Positions 1 to 8,490 of a stretch of 64,000 nucleotides of DNA are shown piece by piece. Below the pieces are notes generated by a model. It was not told the DNA's origin, did not search any database, and worked only from the letters and a program-made list of their open reading frames with translations. Position 1 is the stretch's first letter. Every line of letters begins with the position of its first letter. Position numbers and translations under genes: made by a program. This DNA comes from Bog-473 sp963807775 (GTDB taxonomy: Bacteria > Actinomycetota > Acidimicrobiia > Acidimicrobiales > RAAP-2): contig CAWECY010000018.1 of assembly GCA_963807775.1 (NCBI GenBank), positions 372,001 through 436,000 on the forward strand. The letters are read 5' to 3'.

Positions 1-6
1 AACACT

Positions 7-21
7 CAGAACACTGTTCTG
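7..21. promoter_or_regulatory. TetR-type operator, copy 1
   Basis: A perfect 15-bp palindrome, CAGAACACTGTTCTG, lies just beyond the 3' end of the acyl-CoA ligase gene. A near-identical copy (12 of 13 core bases) lies at 1585-1597, between that ligase and the divergent TetR gene. Two copies around one small locus fit an operator for the neighbouring TetR protein. This copy would control a gene that begins to the left of the window. Assignment to this TetR is an inference. Confidence 0.55.
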
Positions 22-56
22 CAACCGGCTCGGGAACGGGTGTGGAGAGCGACCAG

Positions 57-1520
57 TTAGCTCAGCCGCTCGACCAAGAGGCGCCGCTGGACCTGACCGG
101 TCGCCGGCGTGCGGGGGATCTCGTCCACCAGGACCAGGCGGCGCGGGTGCTTGTACGAGGCCAGGGACGCCGCGCAGAGGTCCCGTAACTCCGCCAGTTC
201 CGGCGGCGGCTCGCCAGGCGCTGGAACGATGACGGCGCAGACCACCTCTCCCCACTCTTGGTCGGGTAGCCCCACGACGGCGGCGTCCGCCACCCGGGGA
301 TGGGTGATCAGCAGACTCTCCACCTCGGCGGGAGCCACGGACTCGCCGCCAGTACGGATCACCTCTCCCACCCGTCCGACGATCGAGAGATAGCCATCGT
401 CGTCCACGTCGGCCAGATCGCCGGTCGCGTACCAACCTTCGCGCAGGGCCCGCGCCGTCGCGTCGGGATCTCCGAAGTAGCCGTCGAAGAGCAACGGGCC
501 TCGGACGAGTAGCTGGCCCTCGGCGTCGACGCGCAGCGAGGTGAACGGTCCGGGGACGCCACAGCTCCCCGGCTTGCGTTCGATGTCGGCGTGCTCGAGC
601 ACGGTGACGCCGCCCGCCTCGGTCGACCCGTAGAAGACGCGCACCTGGGCGACGGGCAAGGCATGGGTGATCGCCCGCAACAGCTCGGGTGGCGTCGCCG
701 ACGTACCGGTATCGGCGAAGCGAAGGGATGAGAGGTCAGGTGGCTCGGTCCCGTCGAGCGCGTCGAGCAGACGTCGCCACACGGCGGGCACGGCGTTGAG
801 CCGCGTTGCCCGGTGACGCTGCACCGCATCACCGATCTCGCTCGCCGTGGCCGAGGAGACGAACACCACGGCGTCGCGCGCCTGCCACTGCTGGAGCGCG
901 ATGGTCCAAGCACCCATGTGGAACAACGGGTACGGGCACACCATGGCACCCTGCGGCTCGAGCAACGCACCTGGCAAGGAACGCAGCACGTTGACCCGGT
1001 GCGAGAGCACGGCGCCCTTCGGCGTGCCCGACGACCCACTGGTGAAGAACACGACGTGGGGGTCACGTTCGTCCACGTTCGCCTCGAGCTCCTCGGCCGG
1101 GGACGAGGCAGCAAGCGCTCCGAGAACGGAAAGGGAGAGCGCGTCGATACCGAGACGTCCCCCGAGTGCCTCCGCCGGACTTGCATGCTCGGCATCGGCG
1201 ACCACGAGGGCAGGCTGCAGCCGATCGAGCACGACGGCGGTTTCGGCTTCACCCCACCGACCGTTCAGCGGGGCGAACACCGCGCCGAGCTTGGCCAGGG
1301 CAGCGAACAGGGGAACTAACTCCAACGTTGTCCCGGTCCACGTGGCCACCCGGTCTCCTGCACCAATGCCCCTCGCCGCCAATGCCTGGACGGTGCGGTT
1401 GGCCAGAGCGTCCACCTCGGCGAAGGTCAGTGAGCGCTCTCCCAGGACGGCTGCGGTCCGCCGCGGAACGGCGCGCGCCGCGTTCCGGAAGATGTCGCCG
1501 ATTACCAGCGGTTCGGTCAC
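57..1520 (-). CDS. Acyl-CoA synthetase (AMP-binding, ANL superfamily)
   Basis: This is a 487-residue ANL-superfamily enzyme, expected to activate a carboxylic acid to its acyl-AMP and then its CoA thioester in the cytoplasm. The P-loop-like A3 motif FFTSGSSGTPKG is at residues 158-169. YGSTEAGG (A5), YATGDL (A7) and GRVGEVIRTGGESVAPAEVE (A8) follow in order. Length is usual for short or medium-chain ligases. The A10 motif, normally TGK, reads ATGQVQRR near residue 476, so the lysine that contacts the adenylate is replaced by glutamine. The gene is divergent from the TetR gene at 1647, with an operator-like palindrome between them, so TetR control is likely. The substrate cannot be told from sequence. 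Confidence 0.9.
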   Translation of the reverse strand: MTEPLVIGDIFRNAARAVPRRTAAVLGERSLTFAEVDALANRTVQALAARGIGAGDRVATWTGTTLELVPLFAALAKLGAVFAPLNGRWGEAETAVVLDRLQPALVVADAEHASPAEALGGRLGIDALSLSVLGALAASSPAEELEANVDERDPHVVFFTSGSSGTPKGAVLSHRVNVLRSLPGALLEPQGAMVCPYPLFHMGAWTIALQQWQARDAVVFVSSATASEIGDAVQRHRATRLNAVPAVWRRLLDALDGTEPPDLSSLRFADTGTSATPPELLRAITHALPVAQVRVFYGSTEAGGVTVLEHADIERKPGSCGVPGPFTSLRVDAEGQLLVRGPLLFDGYFGDPDATARALREGWYATGDLADVDDDGYLSIVGRVGEVIRTGGESVAPAEVESLLITHPRVADAAVVGLPDQEWGEVVCAVIVPAPGEPPPELAELRDLCAASLASYKHPRRLVLVDEIPRTPATGQVQRRLLVERLS

Positions 1521-1584
1521 CTCTCGCTCACCACCCCCCAGGGGCCGAAGACTTGCCCTTTGAGATTGCGGATCTTAGATTGAG

Positions 1585-1597
1585 AGAACACTGTGCT
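1585..1597. promoter_or_regulatory. TetR-type operator, copy 2
   Basis: AGAACACTGTGCT differs at one base from the core of the palindrome at 7-21. It lies in the divergent spacer between the acyl-CoA ligase (minus) and the TetR gene (plus), 50 bp before the TetR start. That is the usual place for an autoregulatory TetR site covering both promoters. Confidence 0.55.
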
Positions 1598-1646
1598 GGG
1601 TGGGGCTGGTCGTCCGGTGCCGGTGAACGTGGGCAGGGAGGTCGAC

Positions 1647-2291
1647 GTGCGCCCTTCAACAATCGAGCACCTCGCCGATCGTGCCGTCGAACGGACGGTG
1701 GCGGGACGCCGGGCCGAGTTCGGCGCCGAGATGCGCCGGATTGTGGAAACCACGTTCTCGCTCGTGCAGCGGACCGGGTCGCTGGAGCCCTCGATGCGTG
1801 AGATTCTGGCCGAGACGGGGCTCTCCAACCAAGCCTTTTACAAGTACTTTTCGTCGAAGGACGAACTCATGCTGGCTTTGCTCGACGAGGGCCGGCGTCG
1901 GCTGGTCGACAGCTTGCAACGACGTATGTCGCGCTCGAACGCACCGGAAGAGCAGATCCGGTCATGGATCGAGGGCGTTTTGGCACAGGCGACGAATGCC
2001 GGCGCAGCGGCCCGGACCCGGCCCTGGATGCTGAGCGAGCAGAAGCTGGCGGAGCTGTTCCCCGAGGAGCAGCAGGCATCAGTGGATCTGCTTGTGGACC
2101 TCCTGAGCGAACCGATCTCCCAGCTCTGGGAAACAACATCTGCACCGAACGGAGACGTCTCCATGGCTGCCACCATGGTGTATCAGCTCACGTTCGCCCG
2201 GCTGCGCTCGCACCTGGTGGCCACCACGAAGCCGAGCGCCCACGAGAGTGACGCCTTGGTCGAATTCTGCTTGAAGGGGTTGGGCGCGTGA
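1647..2291 (+). CDS. TetR/AcrR family transcriptional regulator
   Basis: A 214-residue regulator. The N-terminal helix-turn-helix is clear: a helix ending SMREILAETGLSNQAFYKYFSSKDEL is the usual TetR recognition-helix block, placed within the first 80 residues. The C-terminal part is an unassigned ligand-binding and dimerisation domain. I chose GTG at 1647 because AGGGAGG lies six bases upstream; an upstream in-frame GTG at 1593 would overlap the operator. It is divergent from the acyl-CoA ligase and is followed by a cupin gene after 25 bp, probably in one transcript. It likely represses the ligase and itself through the palindrome at 1585-1597. Confidence 0.88.
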   Translation: MRPSTIEHLADRAVERTVAGRRAEFGAEMRRIVETTFSLVQRTGSLEPSMREILAETGLSNQAFYKYFSSKDELMLALLDEGRRRLVDSLQRRMSRSNAPEEQIRSWIEGVLAQATNAGAAARTRPWMLSEQKLAELFPEEQQASVDLLVDLLSEPISQLWETTSAPNGDVSMAATMVYQLTFARLRSHLVATTKPSAHESDALVEFCLKGLGA

Positions 2292-2316
2292 GCCAGCGTT
2301 TGCACAGGAGAGGATC

Positions 2317-2637
2317 ATGAGTGACGACCGCGATTTCGGGGGTGTCGGCACCAACGTCATCTACGAAGACGCCGATGTCCGCGTCTGGCGTCTGAAGTTG
2401 GCTCCTGGTGAGGAGAGTCCGATCCACCGACATGAGCTAGATCACCTACTAATCCAGATAAGCGGTGATCGCATCGCCGTGATCCCTGAGCCCGACTCCG
2501 AGGGTCCCTTCACGGAGCTACTCGAGGCCGATGTCGTACCGGGCGCCGTGGTGCACGTCCACCGTGGTGGCATCGAGCGGGCCCGCAACGTGGGGGCGGA
2601 GCCGTACCTCGAGGTGATCGTCGAGCTCAAGACATAG
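2317..2637 (+). CDS. Small cupin-fold protein
   Basis: A 106-residue single-domain protein. The stretch LAPGEESPIHRHELDHLLIQISG at residues 28-50 is a cupin motif 1, with the two metal-ligand histidines in HRH. The second half (VVPGAVVHVHRGGIERARNVG) fits motif 2. Proteins of this size are usually metal-binding sensors or small isomerase or dioxygenase-like enzymes; no reaction can be assigned. The start has a good AGGAGAGG site ten bases upstream. It follows the TetR gene on the same strand and overlaps the 3' end of the convergent nuclease gene by 11 bp. Confidence 0.75.
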   Translation: MSDDRDFGGVGTNVIYEDADVRVWRLKLAPGEESPIHRHELDHLLIQISGDRIAVIPEPDSEGPFTELLEADVVPGAVVHVHRGGIERARNVGAEPYLEVIVELKT

Positions 2638-4504
2638 CGCTCACTGAGGTGCTAGTGGCCGCGTCGGCGATGGAGGGCAACTCGTTGGCCGGACCGTCGA
2701 GCCAGTAGCGGAGGGTCGCCGTCGCCCGCACGTCGTCCTCGTTGTACTCCAGGATCCAGGCGCGGGCAGTGGCCCGGGTAACCGGGTCGACATCGTCGAT
2801 GGCAGTGTCGTAGTTCACCATCGCCAGGTCCCCACCAACCTCGTCGGATTGCCAGGCGAACCCAGCCAACGGGGCAACCTCTTTCAGACCCATGCTGCGG
2901 CCCGTCAACAGGTGCGTGCGCACGACTTCGAGGAGATCGACCCATTCCTCCGAGGCGATGAACTCGTCGACCTGGGCCAGTAGTCCGATGCGGTCGGCGA
3001 TCCGCCGCATCTGTCCCTGCTCCGCGCTGCGGCTGTAGCAGTAGGCGCGCAGCGTGGCGCCGATGGCACGGGCCTGGGCTCGCTCGTTAGTCAGCCACGT
3101 CCAGAAGTCCTTGAAGGCGAGCGTCTCACCCTTCTCAATATCGGGATCCCAGGTGGCAAATGAGACGTACCGGGCGTCGGGCGACGAGGCCCGGCGGTCA
3201 CTGACCAGGGCACCCCAGAGGTAGCAGCCGTCGTGCGTGCTCTCCATGTCGACGTCGATTTCGATGTCGCCACGTGGCACGGCGATCCGCTCGACGCCAC
3301 GGGCGCGGTAGGCGGGGGCCGGGCCGACGCGGGCTCGAGCCAGGTCGATCTGGGTCGCGAGATTCGTCAGGCCGGCCCGGCACAACGCCAGCGTCGCCGG
3401 GTCGATCGTCTTCAGGTGCGCGACGTCGATGAACCCGAGATGGGCCAGTTCGGTGATCTGCTTCTTGCGTTTCGGGATCAGGGTGGCCAGCGGGGTCTCG
3501 GGTTGAAGACCTTCGGCCTTGGTCAAGAGGTCGTCCACGTCGACCCCGCAGCCCGACAGCTCGGCGGTCGTCCAGTCCAAGCGGGCGAGGTCGTGGAGAT
3601 TCTCGATCCCGTGCGCCTTGTACAGGCGCCGCCGGGCGACGCCGACACCCGAGATCAGGCTGAGGTCGGCCGTCTCCTCGAGCCTTTCGCCACACCAGTC
3701 CCGCCAGCGACACAGGTCGCACTGCGAGCACACGATCGGCTCGGCCAGCAACGTGGTCGAACCGTCGCCGAGGCGTTCCTCGGCAGCCACGTAGACCTCG
3801 AGGCGGTGGGCGAACTCGAGGTCGTACCGCTCCATGGCGCTCAGTGGGCCGGGCGGGGCGGATGCCAGGTACTCGGGCGGGTCGAGCCAGGGCCGGTCGA
3901 GGTCATACCAGACAATCACGCCCTCCGAGCCGCAGATCCCGCCCATGTTGCGGTCGGGCGGCGCCAGGCCTGCGCACTCGAGGAGCCGGCGGTAGTGCGC
4001 CAGCTGCAGCAAGTCATCGACGCGCCGGCGAGGATCGTGGTCGGGGTCGGTGAGGGCCGCGTCAACGAATGGGGTCTCCGGATCCGATACGAGAGCCATG
4101 CCCTCGCCGGCCCTTTTGGGCCGGTCGAGGGACATGTGCGACTTCACATCGATCGGCAGGTAGCCACCGCCGTCTCGCACGAGGAGATCGGGCTCGCCGA
4201 CGCGGTGCGCTTCCTGGTCGACCGGGAGCCGGCCGCCGGCCACGATGGAGGCCCCGTTGAGCAGGGCCCGCATGGTGTGCCACTCCCGTGCGTCGGGATC
4301 CTCGGCGTCGATGACGACGGCACCATCGACGCTCCCGAAGAAGCTCTCGACGGTCGCCTCCTCGTACTCGTGTCCGCGGGCGATCAGCTTCTGCAGGAAC
4401 GGCGGGTCGGGCAGCGGTTCGCAGGGCCGCAGGACATCGAGCTGGACGCGCTGAGGGCACGACTTGGCGAAGTACGCGTTCCTGGGCGTGATCTCCACGG
4501 TCAC
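2627..4504 (-). CDS. TM0106-family RecB-like nuclease with RNase H-like domain
   Basis: About 625 residues. The N-terminal half has a PD-(D/E)xK nuclease core (GEPDLLVRDGGGYLPIDVKSH, with acidic residues and the DxK motif) followed by a cysteine cluster, CSQCDLCRWRDWC, like the Fe-S ligands of AddB/Cas4 proteins. A helix-hairpin-helix stretch (LISGVGVARRRLYKAHGI) follows, then a C-terminal RNase H-like exonuclease domain beginning EIDVDMES. This order matches the TM0106 family. I placed the start at GTG 4504 because GGGAG lies eight bases upstream. The reading frame stays open into the insertion sequence that begins 45 bp upstream, so that element may have replaced the native promoter. A role in DNA repair or defence is inferred only. 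Confidence 0.82.
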   Translation of the reverse strand: MTVEITPRNAYFAKSCPQRVQLDVLRPCEPLPDPPFLQKLIARGHEYEEATVESFFGSVDGAVVIDAEDPDAREWHTMRALLNGASIVAGGRLPVDQEAHRVGEPDLLVRDGGGYLPIDVKSHMSLDRPKRAGEGMALVSDPETPFVDAALTDPDHDPRRRVDDLLQLAHYRRLLECAGLAPPDRNMGGICGSEGVIVWYDLDRPWLDPPEYLASAPPGPLSAMERYDLEFAHRLEVYVAAEERLGDGSTTLLAEPIVCSQCDLCRWRDWCGERLEETADLSLISGVGVARRRLYKAHGIENLHDLARLDWTTAELSGCGVDVDDLLTKAEGLQPETPLATLIPKRKKQITELAHLGFIDVAHLKTIDPATLALCRAGLTNLATQIDLARARVGPAPAYRARGVERIAVPRGDIEIDVDMESTHDGCYLWGALVSDRRASSPDARYVSFATWDPDIEKGETLAFKDFWTWLTNERAQARAIGATLRAYCYSRSAEQGQMRRIADRIGLLAQVDEFIASEEWVDLLEVVRTHLLTGRSMGLKEVAPLAGFAWQSDEVGGDLAMVNYDTAIDDVDPVTRATARAWILEYNEDDVRATATLRYWLDGPANELPSIADAATSTSVSAMS

Positions 4505-4548
4505 TGCTTTCACTCCCAACTGACCCAACGGGTCGCACCTCCGTCTTA

Positions 4549-5486
4549 GTGACTGTCGCGATTGTTTCCCCAGCGCGATCACGCGGTCGGCGGTTGGGTC
4601 AGTCGCCGCAGGAGATAGCGGCTGTGGGCAGCCCAGATGAAGCCCTCGGTCACGATCGGATCGCGTTCGTAGTCGACCTGGAGACGCCGGCTATTCATGA
4701 GCCAGGCCCAGGTGCGCTCGACGATCCAGCGCTTCGGGAGTGCCTCGAAGCGCCCCGGGTGGATGCGCTTGACCACCTCGACGCCCACGTGGTGGCTCCG
4801 ACAATGCTCGATGAAGGTGCGTTTGAAGCCCGAGTCACACCAGAGTTTGGCGAAGCGTCGCGAGCGGTCGCGGGCCCGGTCGGCCACAGTGATCCCACCG
4901 GAGTTGTCCGAGACCGAGGCGGCGACGACCACCACTGCCACGAGGAGCCCGAGGGTGTCGACGATGCCGAAGGTCTTGCGGCCGTTGATCCGCTTGCCGG
5001 CGTCAAAACCCTTGGTTTCCTTGCTCACAATCGACGACGCGCGTACCGAGCGCGCGTCGACGATGCCAGCCGAGGGCTCGCCCTCGCGACCTTCTCGCTG
5101 ACGCACCGCGGCGGCCAGCCGCTCGGCGATGCGCTCCCAGGTGCCGTCGCGCGACCACTTGAGGTGGTAGCGGTGCACGGTGTTCCAGTTCGGATAGCTC
5201 TCGGGCAGCGCTCGCCACTGACAGCCCGTGGCGGCCACGTAGAAGATGGCGTCGACGATGCGACGTCGCTCGACCGTAACCGGACGACCCATCGAACCGG
5301 GTGTCCAATACGGCGCGACCAGATCGGCGATGAGCTCCCACTCCTCGTCACTCATGTCACCGTGCGTCGTTCGCCAGGTCTGCGCTACTCCGACAGGGTC
5401 AGCTTGCATGACAAAGGCTACGCGGCGACGAACCCCAGATGAGGGCTATTCCGTCATTGACAAGCGCGGATTTTTGGAACAGTCAC
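4549..5486 (-). mobile_element. IS5-family insertion sequence, complete, 938 bp
   Basis: The element begins GTGACTGTCGCGATTG at 4549. It ends at 5486 with the inverted counterpart, which reads GTGACTGTTCCAAAAA from the other end. Both sides are flanked by TTA (4546-4548 and 5487-5489), a 3-bp target duplication of the TNA type known from the IS1031 group of IS5. It holds one transposase gene. The intact duplication indicates a simple and fairly recent insertion. It sits 42 bp upstream of the nuclease start. Confidence 0.85.
4579..5409 (-). CDS. IS5-family DDE transposase
   Basis: A 276-residue transposase in one frame, with no A/B frameshift arrangement. The N-terminal DUF4096-type domain (LIADLVAPYWTPGS, then RRIVDAIFYVAATGCQWRALP) is followed by the DDE core: Asp in GIVDARSV, Asp in LWCDSGFK, and Glu in WIVERTWAWL within the typical Y-(2)-R-(3)-E-(6)-R block. 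All three catalytic positions are present, so the enzyme looks functional. It fills nearly the whole element between the inverted repeats at 4549 and 5486. Confidence 0.92.
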   Translation of the reverse strand: MQADPVGVAQTWRTTHGDMSDEEWELIADLVAPYWTPGSMGRPVTVERRRIVDAIFYVAATGCQWRALPESYPNWNTVHRYHLKWSRDGTWERIAERLAAAVRQREGREGEPSAGIVDARSVRASSIVSKETKGFDAGKRINGRKTFGIVDTLGLLVAVVVVAASVSDNSGGITVADRARDRSRRFAKLWCDSGFKRTFIEHCRSHHVGVEVVKRIHPGRFEALPKRWIVERTWAWLMNSRRLQVDYERDPIVTEGFIWAAHSRYLLRRLTQPPTA

Positions 5487-5723
5487 TTAGTGGACTTGGC
5501 CATGGTGGCGGTGCGATGTGACACCCCGGTGGCCGAGTCCGGCGGGGACGCGGGGCGGTGCCCAGAGGAGACTGGGGGACGGCGGTGGGTTGGGATGCCG
5601 GCGGCAACTGTGACCCTCTGCTGGGTCGGCCCAAAGGCCCAGGTCACCGTCCTCTCGGTCTGCCCCGGGGTGCGATGGCGCTGCTCGGGGGGATCCGAGC
5701 GGCCCGCGTTCTACTGTGCGGCC

Positions 5724-6301
5724 ATGACAGGGATGGAGAAGCATTCCGGTGGCCAGGCGGTGCTCCAGTTGCGGGTGCAGCTCCAAGAGGTACGACCCGT
5801 CGTGTGGCGACGGGTGCTCGTTCCCGGCTCCGTCCGGCTGTCCAAATGGCAGCGATGCTGTTGACGACGATGGGTTGGGAGAACTCGCACCTGCACCAGT
5901 TCCGCATCACCGACGCCCACTACGGCATGCACGCCGACGACTGGGAGGACGTCGACGAGGACGAGATCGACGAGAAGACCGTGAGCGTCCTGAAGGCGTT
6001 GGGCGACGAGCGGCGGTTCTTCCTCGACTACGACTTCGGCGACGGGTGGGAGCACGAGATCGTCATCGAGCAGCTGACCTGGAGCTCCGACGGCTTGAAG
6101 TTCGCAGTGTGCGTCGACGGAGAGAACGCCTGTCCGCCCGAGGACGTCGGCGGTGGCGGCGGCTATGAGAACTTCCTGGCGGCCATGGCGGATCCCGACC
6201 ACGAAGAGCACGACGACTTGCTGAGATGGGTGGGCTTCGCCTTCGACCCGGCTGCGTTCGACCTCGGCTCGGTCAACGCCGAGCTCCAGCGGATCCGCTG
6301 A
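5724..6301 (+). pseudogene. Plasmid pRiA4b ORF-3 family protein, frameshifted
   Basis: The N-terminus (LQLRVQLQEVRPVVWRRVLV) reads in one frame from ATG 5724. The rest (TTMGWENSHLHQFRI, then FFLDYDFGDGWEHEI, ending FDPAAFDLGSVNAELQRIR) reads in another. Both belong to the same pRiA4b ORF-3 fold, a widespread small domain of unknown function. The break is near 5849. One missing base there restores the family sequence as RLSKLAAMLLTTMGW. It is either a decayed gene or a sequencing error. The neighbours are IS5 and a chimeric remnant, which favours decay. Confidence 0.7.
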
Positions 6302-6871
6302 TCAGTTCTCGGCTGCGCGGCTCACTCGTCCTCCGGGGGAGGTTCGCCGGCCCAGTGGGAGCGCAGGTCGGCCAGCCAGGCCGGGGAACTCGAGGGGAGG
6401 GTCGGGGAGCAGCTCGGCGCCCTGGGCGGCTAGGGCCGCCCCGAAGGCCTCGCGGTCGTCGCCCCAGCTGCGGGGGTCGCCCATCATCACCTCGAAGAGC
6501 ACCGCACCCTCGGGCCCGGCGACGATCGGGCCGAACGCGGCGCCCAGCGGGAGCTCGATGTGGGTCCCCGCCGGGCAGGGGCGGTCGCCGACGGTGATCT
6601 CGCCCTCGAGCACGAAGACGATGTGGGGCGAGAAGTGCCCGTGACGGCGCACCAATCGGGCGTAGCGATGCTCGAGGCGCTCAGGGTCCGGCTTGGCCGA
6701 ATGGCTGCGCGGCACTGCGATGGTCGTCCCGCGCATCTCCTGGAGACCGTGCTTGAGCATCAGACCGTCAATCTCGTCGAGCAACCGCTGGTTAATACGG
6801 ACCATGAGGCTCGGGTTGATGCCAAGCAAGCTCCGGTCGAAGGCAGCGTGGTGGATCTTGCACAGAGCCAT
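6302..6871 (-). pseudogene. Chimeric remnant: HNH endonuclease C-terminus joined to a cupin fragment
   Basis: The first 72 codons (from MALCKIHHAAFDRS to RLEHRYAR) match the C-terminal end of the intact HNH endonuclease at 17477-18436, with scattered substitutions. They lack the first HNH half that holds the CxxC and DAAH residues. The frame then runs without a break into an unrelated cupin-like segment (HGHFSPHIVFVLEGEITVG). That segment itself needs a one-base shift near 6385 to reach its natural end (WLADLRSHWAGEPPPEDE, stop at 6322). The HNH part is cut about 20 bp from the IS66 element. It looks like deletion debris rather than a working fusion. Confidence 0.6.
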
Positions 6872-6909
6872 GCCGTTAGGGTCCGGAAAGGTACAATATT
6901 TGTAACTAT

Positions 6910-8343
6910 TCAGGTCTCGCCAGGCAGCCAGACGTTGCCTTCGAACAGCTGCTGTAGACCGGCGAGCACGTCGTGGCCGTGCTTCTTCATGGTCGAGACG
7001 TAGCTGCGGATGGCGCAGAAGTCGTCGGCGCCGGTCTTGGTGCGCCAGGAGCCTGAGATCTTTTGTTGGAGCTTGACCATTCTGATGTCGCGCTCACCTT
7101 GGTTGTTGTCGAAGGGGACTGTGAAGTCGACGCTAAAGCGCAGCACGTCGGCGCGGTCGGCATCGAGACGATGCAGCAGGTTGACGGCGGTGTTCTGATA
7201 CCACTTGCCGGTGGCAGCCCTGGTCGGTCTCTCGTTGATGGCCCAGCCCTTGGCGACGAGTTTGCCGTAGCGGACCCGAATGGAGTGCACCGTGGTGGCG
7301 TCGAGGCGCACGCGGCCCTGGGCCACGGCCTTTTCCACGGCCTCTTTGGCGTCGAGCAGGAGTCCGATCATCTCGTCGGCCCAGTCCTGGTCGAAGCGCT
7401 CGAACACGCCCTGGAGCTCTCGGAGGTGATACGCGTTGCACAAGGCGTGGACCACTTCGTAGGCGCGGTAAGGCTTCCAGCCGTCGTGGACGGCGACGCC
7501 GGACATCTTGGCGATCACGCCGATGTCGTCCATGGCCACCGTCCCGCGCCGCTTGTGGCAGACGAGGAGAGTGTAGAGCGAGGTCGAGGCGACGTGGACC
7601 CAATGCAGGCTGCCCTCGACGCGTCCGCCCGTCTCGTTGAAGTGCACGGCCGGCGCGTCCTTGAGCAATTCGGCGACGACGTCGAGGAACAGGCCCAAGC
7701 CGCCGCCGGCCTCGGCCACCATGGCCTTGATGGCGCCCACCGAGACCGGCATCGACACGACGTCGGTGAAGATCTCGGCGAGGCGGTCGTAGGGCACGTG
7801 CTGGTAGACCGACAGGTACGCGGCCAGTGCCCGGACACCCGGCCCGTAACACGCCGGGGCCGTGGCCTCGGGCGGAGCCGGTGCCTTGGTCTCGGCCCCA
7901 CACGAGCAGCGCAGCTTCACCAGCTGGTGCTCGGTGACATGCGCTCGGGTCTGGGGCACCTCGAAGACCTGGCGCCGCTCGACCGACACGATCTCGGCAT
8001 CGGAGAGATCCCCTTCACAGCCCCGACAGCGACGCGGTCGATGCGTGAGCACCTGGTCGGGATTGGGAACCTGGGCGAGGTGGTGGCCCTCGTCGCCGGG
8101 TTGCTTGCCCGGCCGGCGCTTGGCCTTGCGGCGTTCGGCCCGATTCGCCGGAGGCTTGGACAGCCCCTCGGCCGAGGGAGGCATCGAGGAGTTGCGCGGA
8201 TTGCGCCCCACGCGCGCTTCGAGTTCGACGATCCTGGCCTCGAGCTCGGCGACGCGGGCGCTCTGCTGATCGATCAGCAGTTGCTGCGCAGCAACCAGCT
8301 CCTTGAGCTCGTCGTAGGAGGGATCGTCGAACTCCACGACCAC
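6910..8343 (-). CDS. IS66-family transposase (TnpC)
   Basis: A 477-residue IS66 transposase. An N-terminal coiled-coil segment (residues 10-48) is followed by a basic linker and the zinc-ribbon (RRCRGCEGDL, then LRCSCG). After these comes the DDE core with VAVHDGWKPY (second Asp, residue 287) and FDNNQGERDIRMVKLQQKISG (catalytic Glu). At the first catalytic position, where IS66 proteins read DET, this protein reads HFNETGG with asparagine at residue 236. A single G-to-A change explains it, and the enzyme may therefore be inactive. The stop codon lies eight bases inside the left terminal repeat. Confidence 0.93.
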   Translation of the reverse strand: MVVEFDDPSYDELKELVAAQQLLIDQQSARVAELEARIVELEARVGRNPRNSSMPPSAEGLSKPPANRAERRKAKRRPGKQPGDEGHHLAQVPNPDQVLTHRPRRCRGCEGDLSDAEIVSVERRQVFEVPQTRAHVTEHQLVKLRCSCGAETKAPAPPEATAPACYGPGVRALAAYLSVYQHVPYDRLAEIFTDVVSMPVSVGAIKAMVAEAGGGLGLFLDVVAELLKDAPAVHFNETGGRVEGSLHWVHVASTSLYTLLVCHKRRGTVAMDDIGVIAKMSGVAVHDGWKPYRAYEVVHALCNAYHLRELQGVFERFDQDWADEMIGLLLDAKEAVEKAVAQGRVRLDATTVHSIRVRYGKLVAKGWAINERPTRAATGKWYQNTAVNLLHRLDADRADVLRFSVDFTVPFDNNQGERDIRMVKLQQKISGSWRTKTGADDFCAIRSYVSTMKKHGHDVLAGLQQLFEGNVWLPGET

Positions 8344-8490
8344 CAGTCCACTCGGTGCACGAGTAGATCGCGAGCCTTATGGGATCACAAACGCGCTGGT
8401 CGCGCGCGAGTTTCCAAAGTCGCCGTGACCGTGTGCCGTCATCGGAGGATCCGACGTGCGTAGGAGACGGCCGAGCGCGACGATGCAGCC

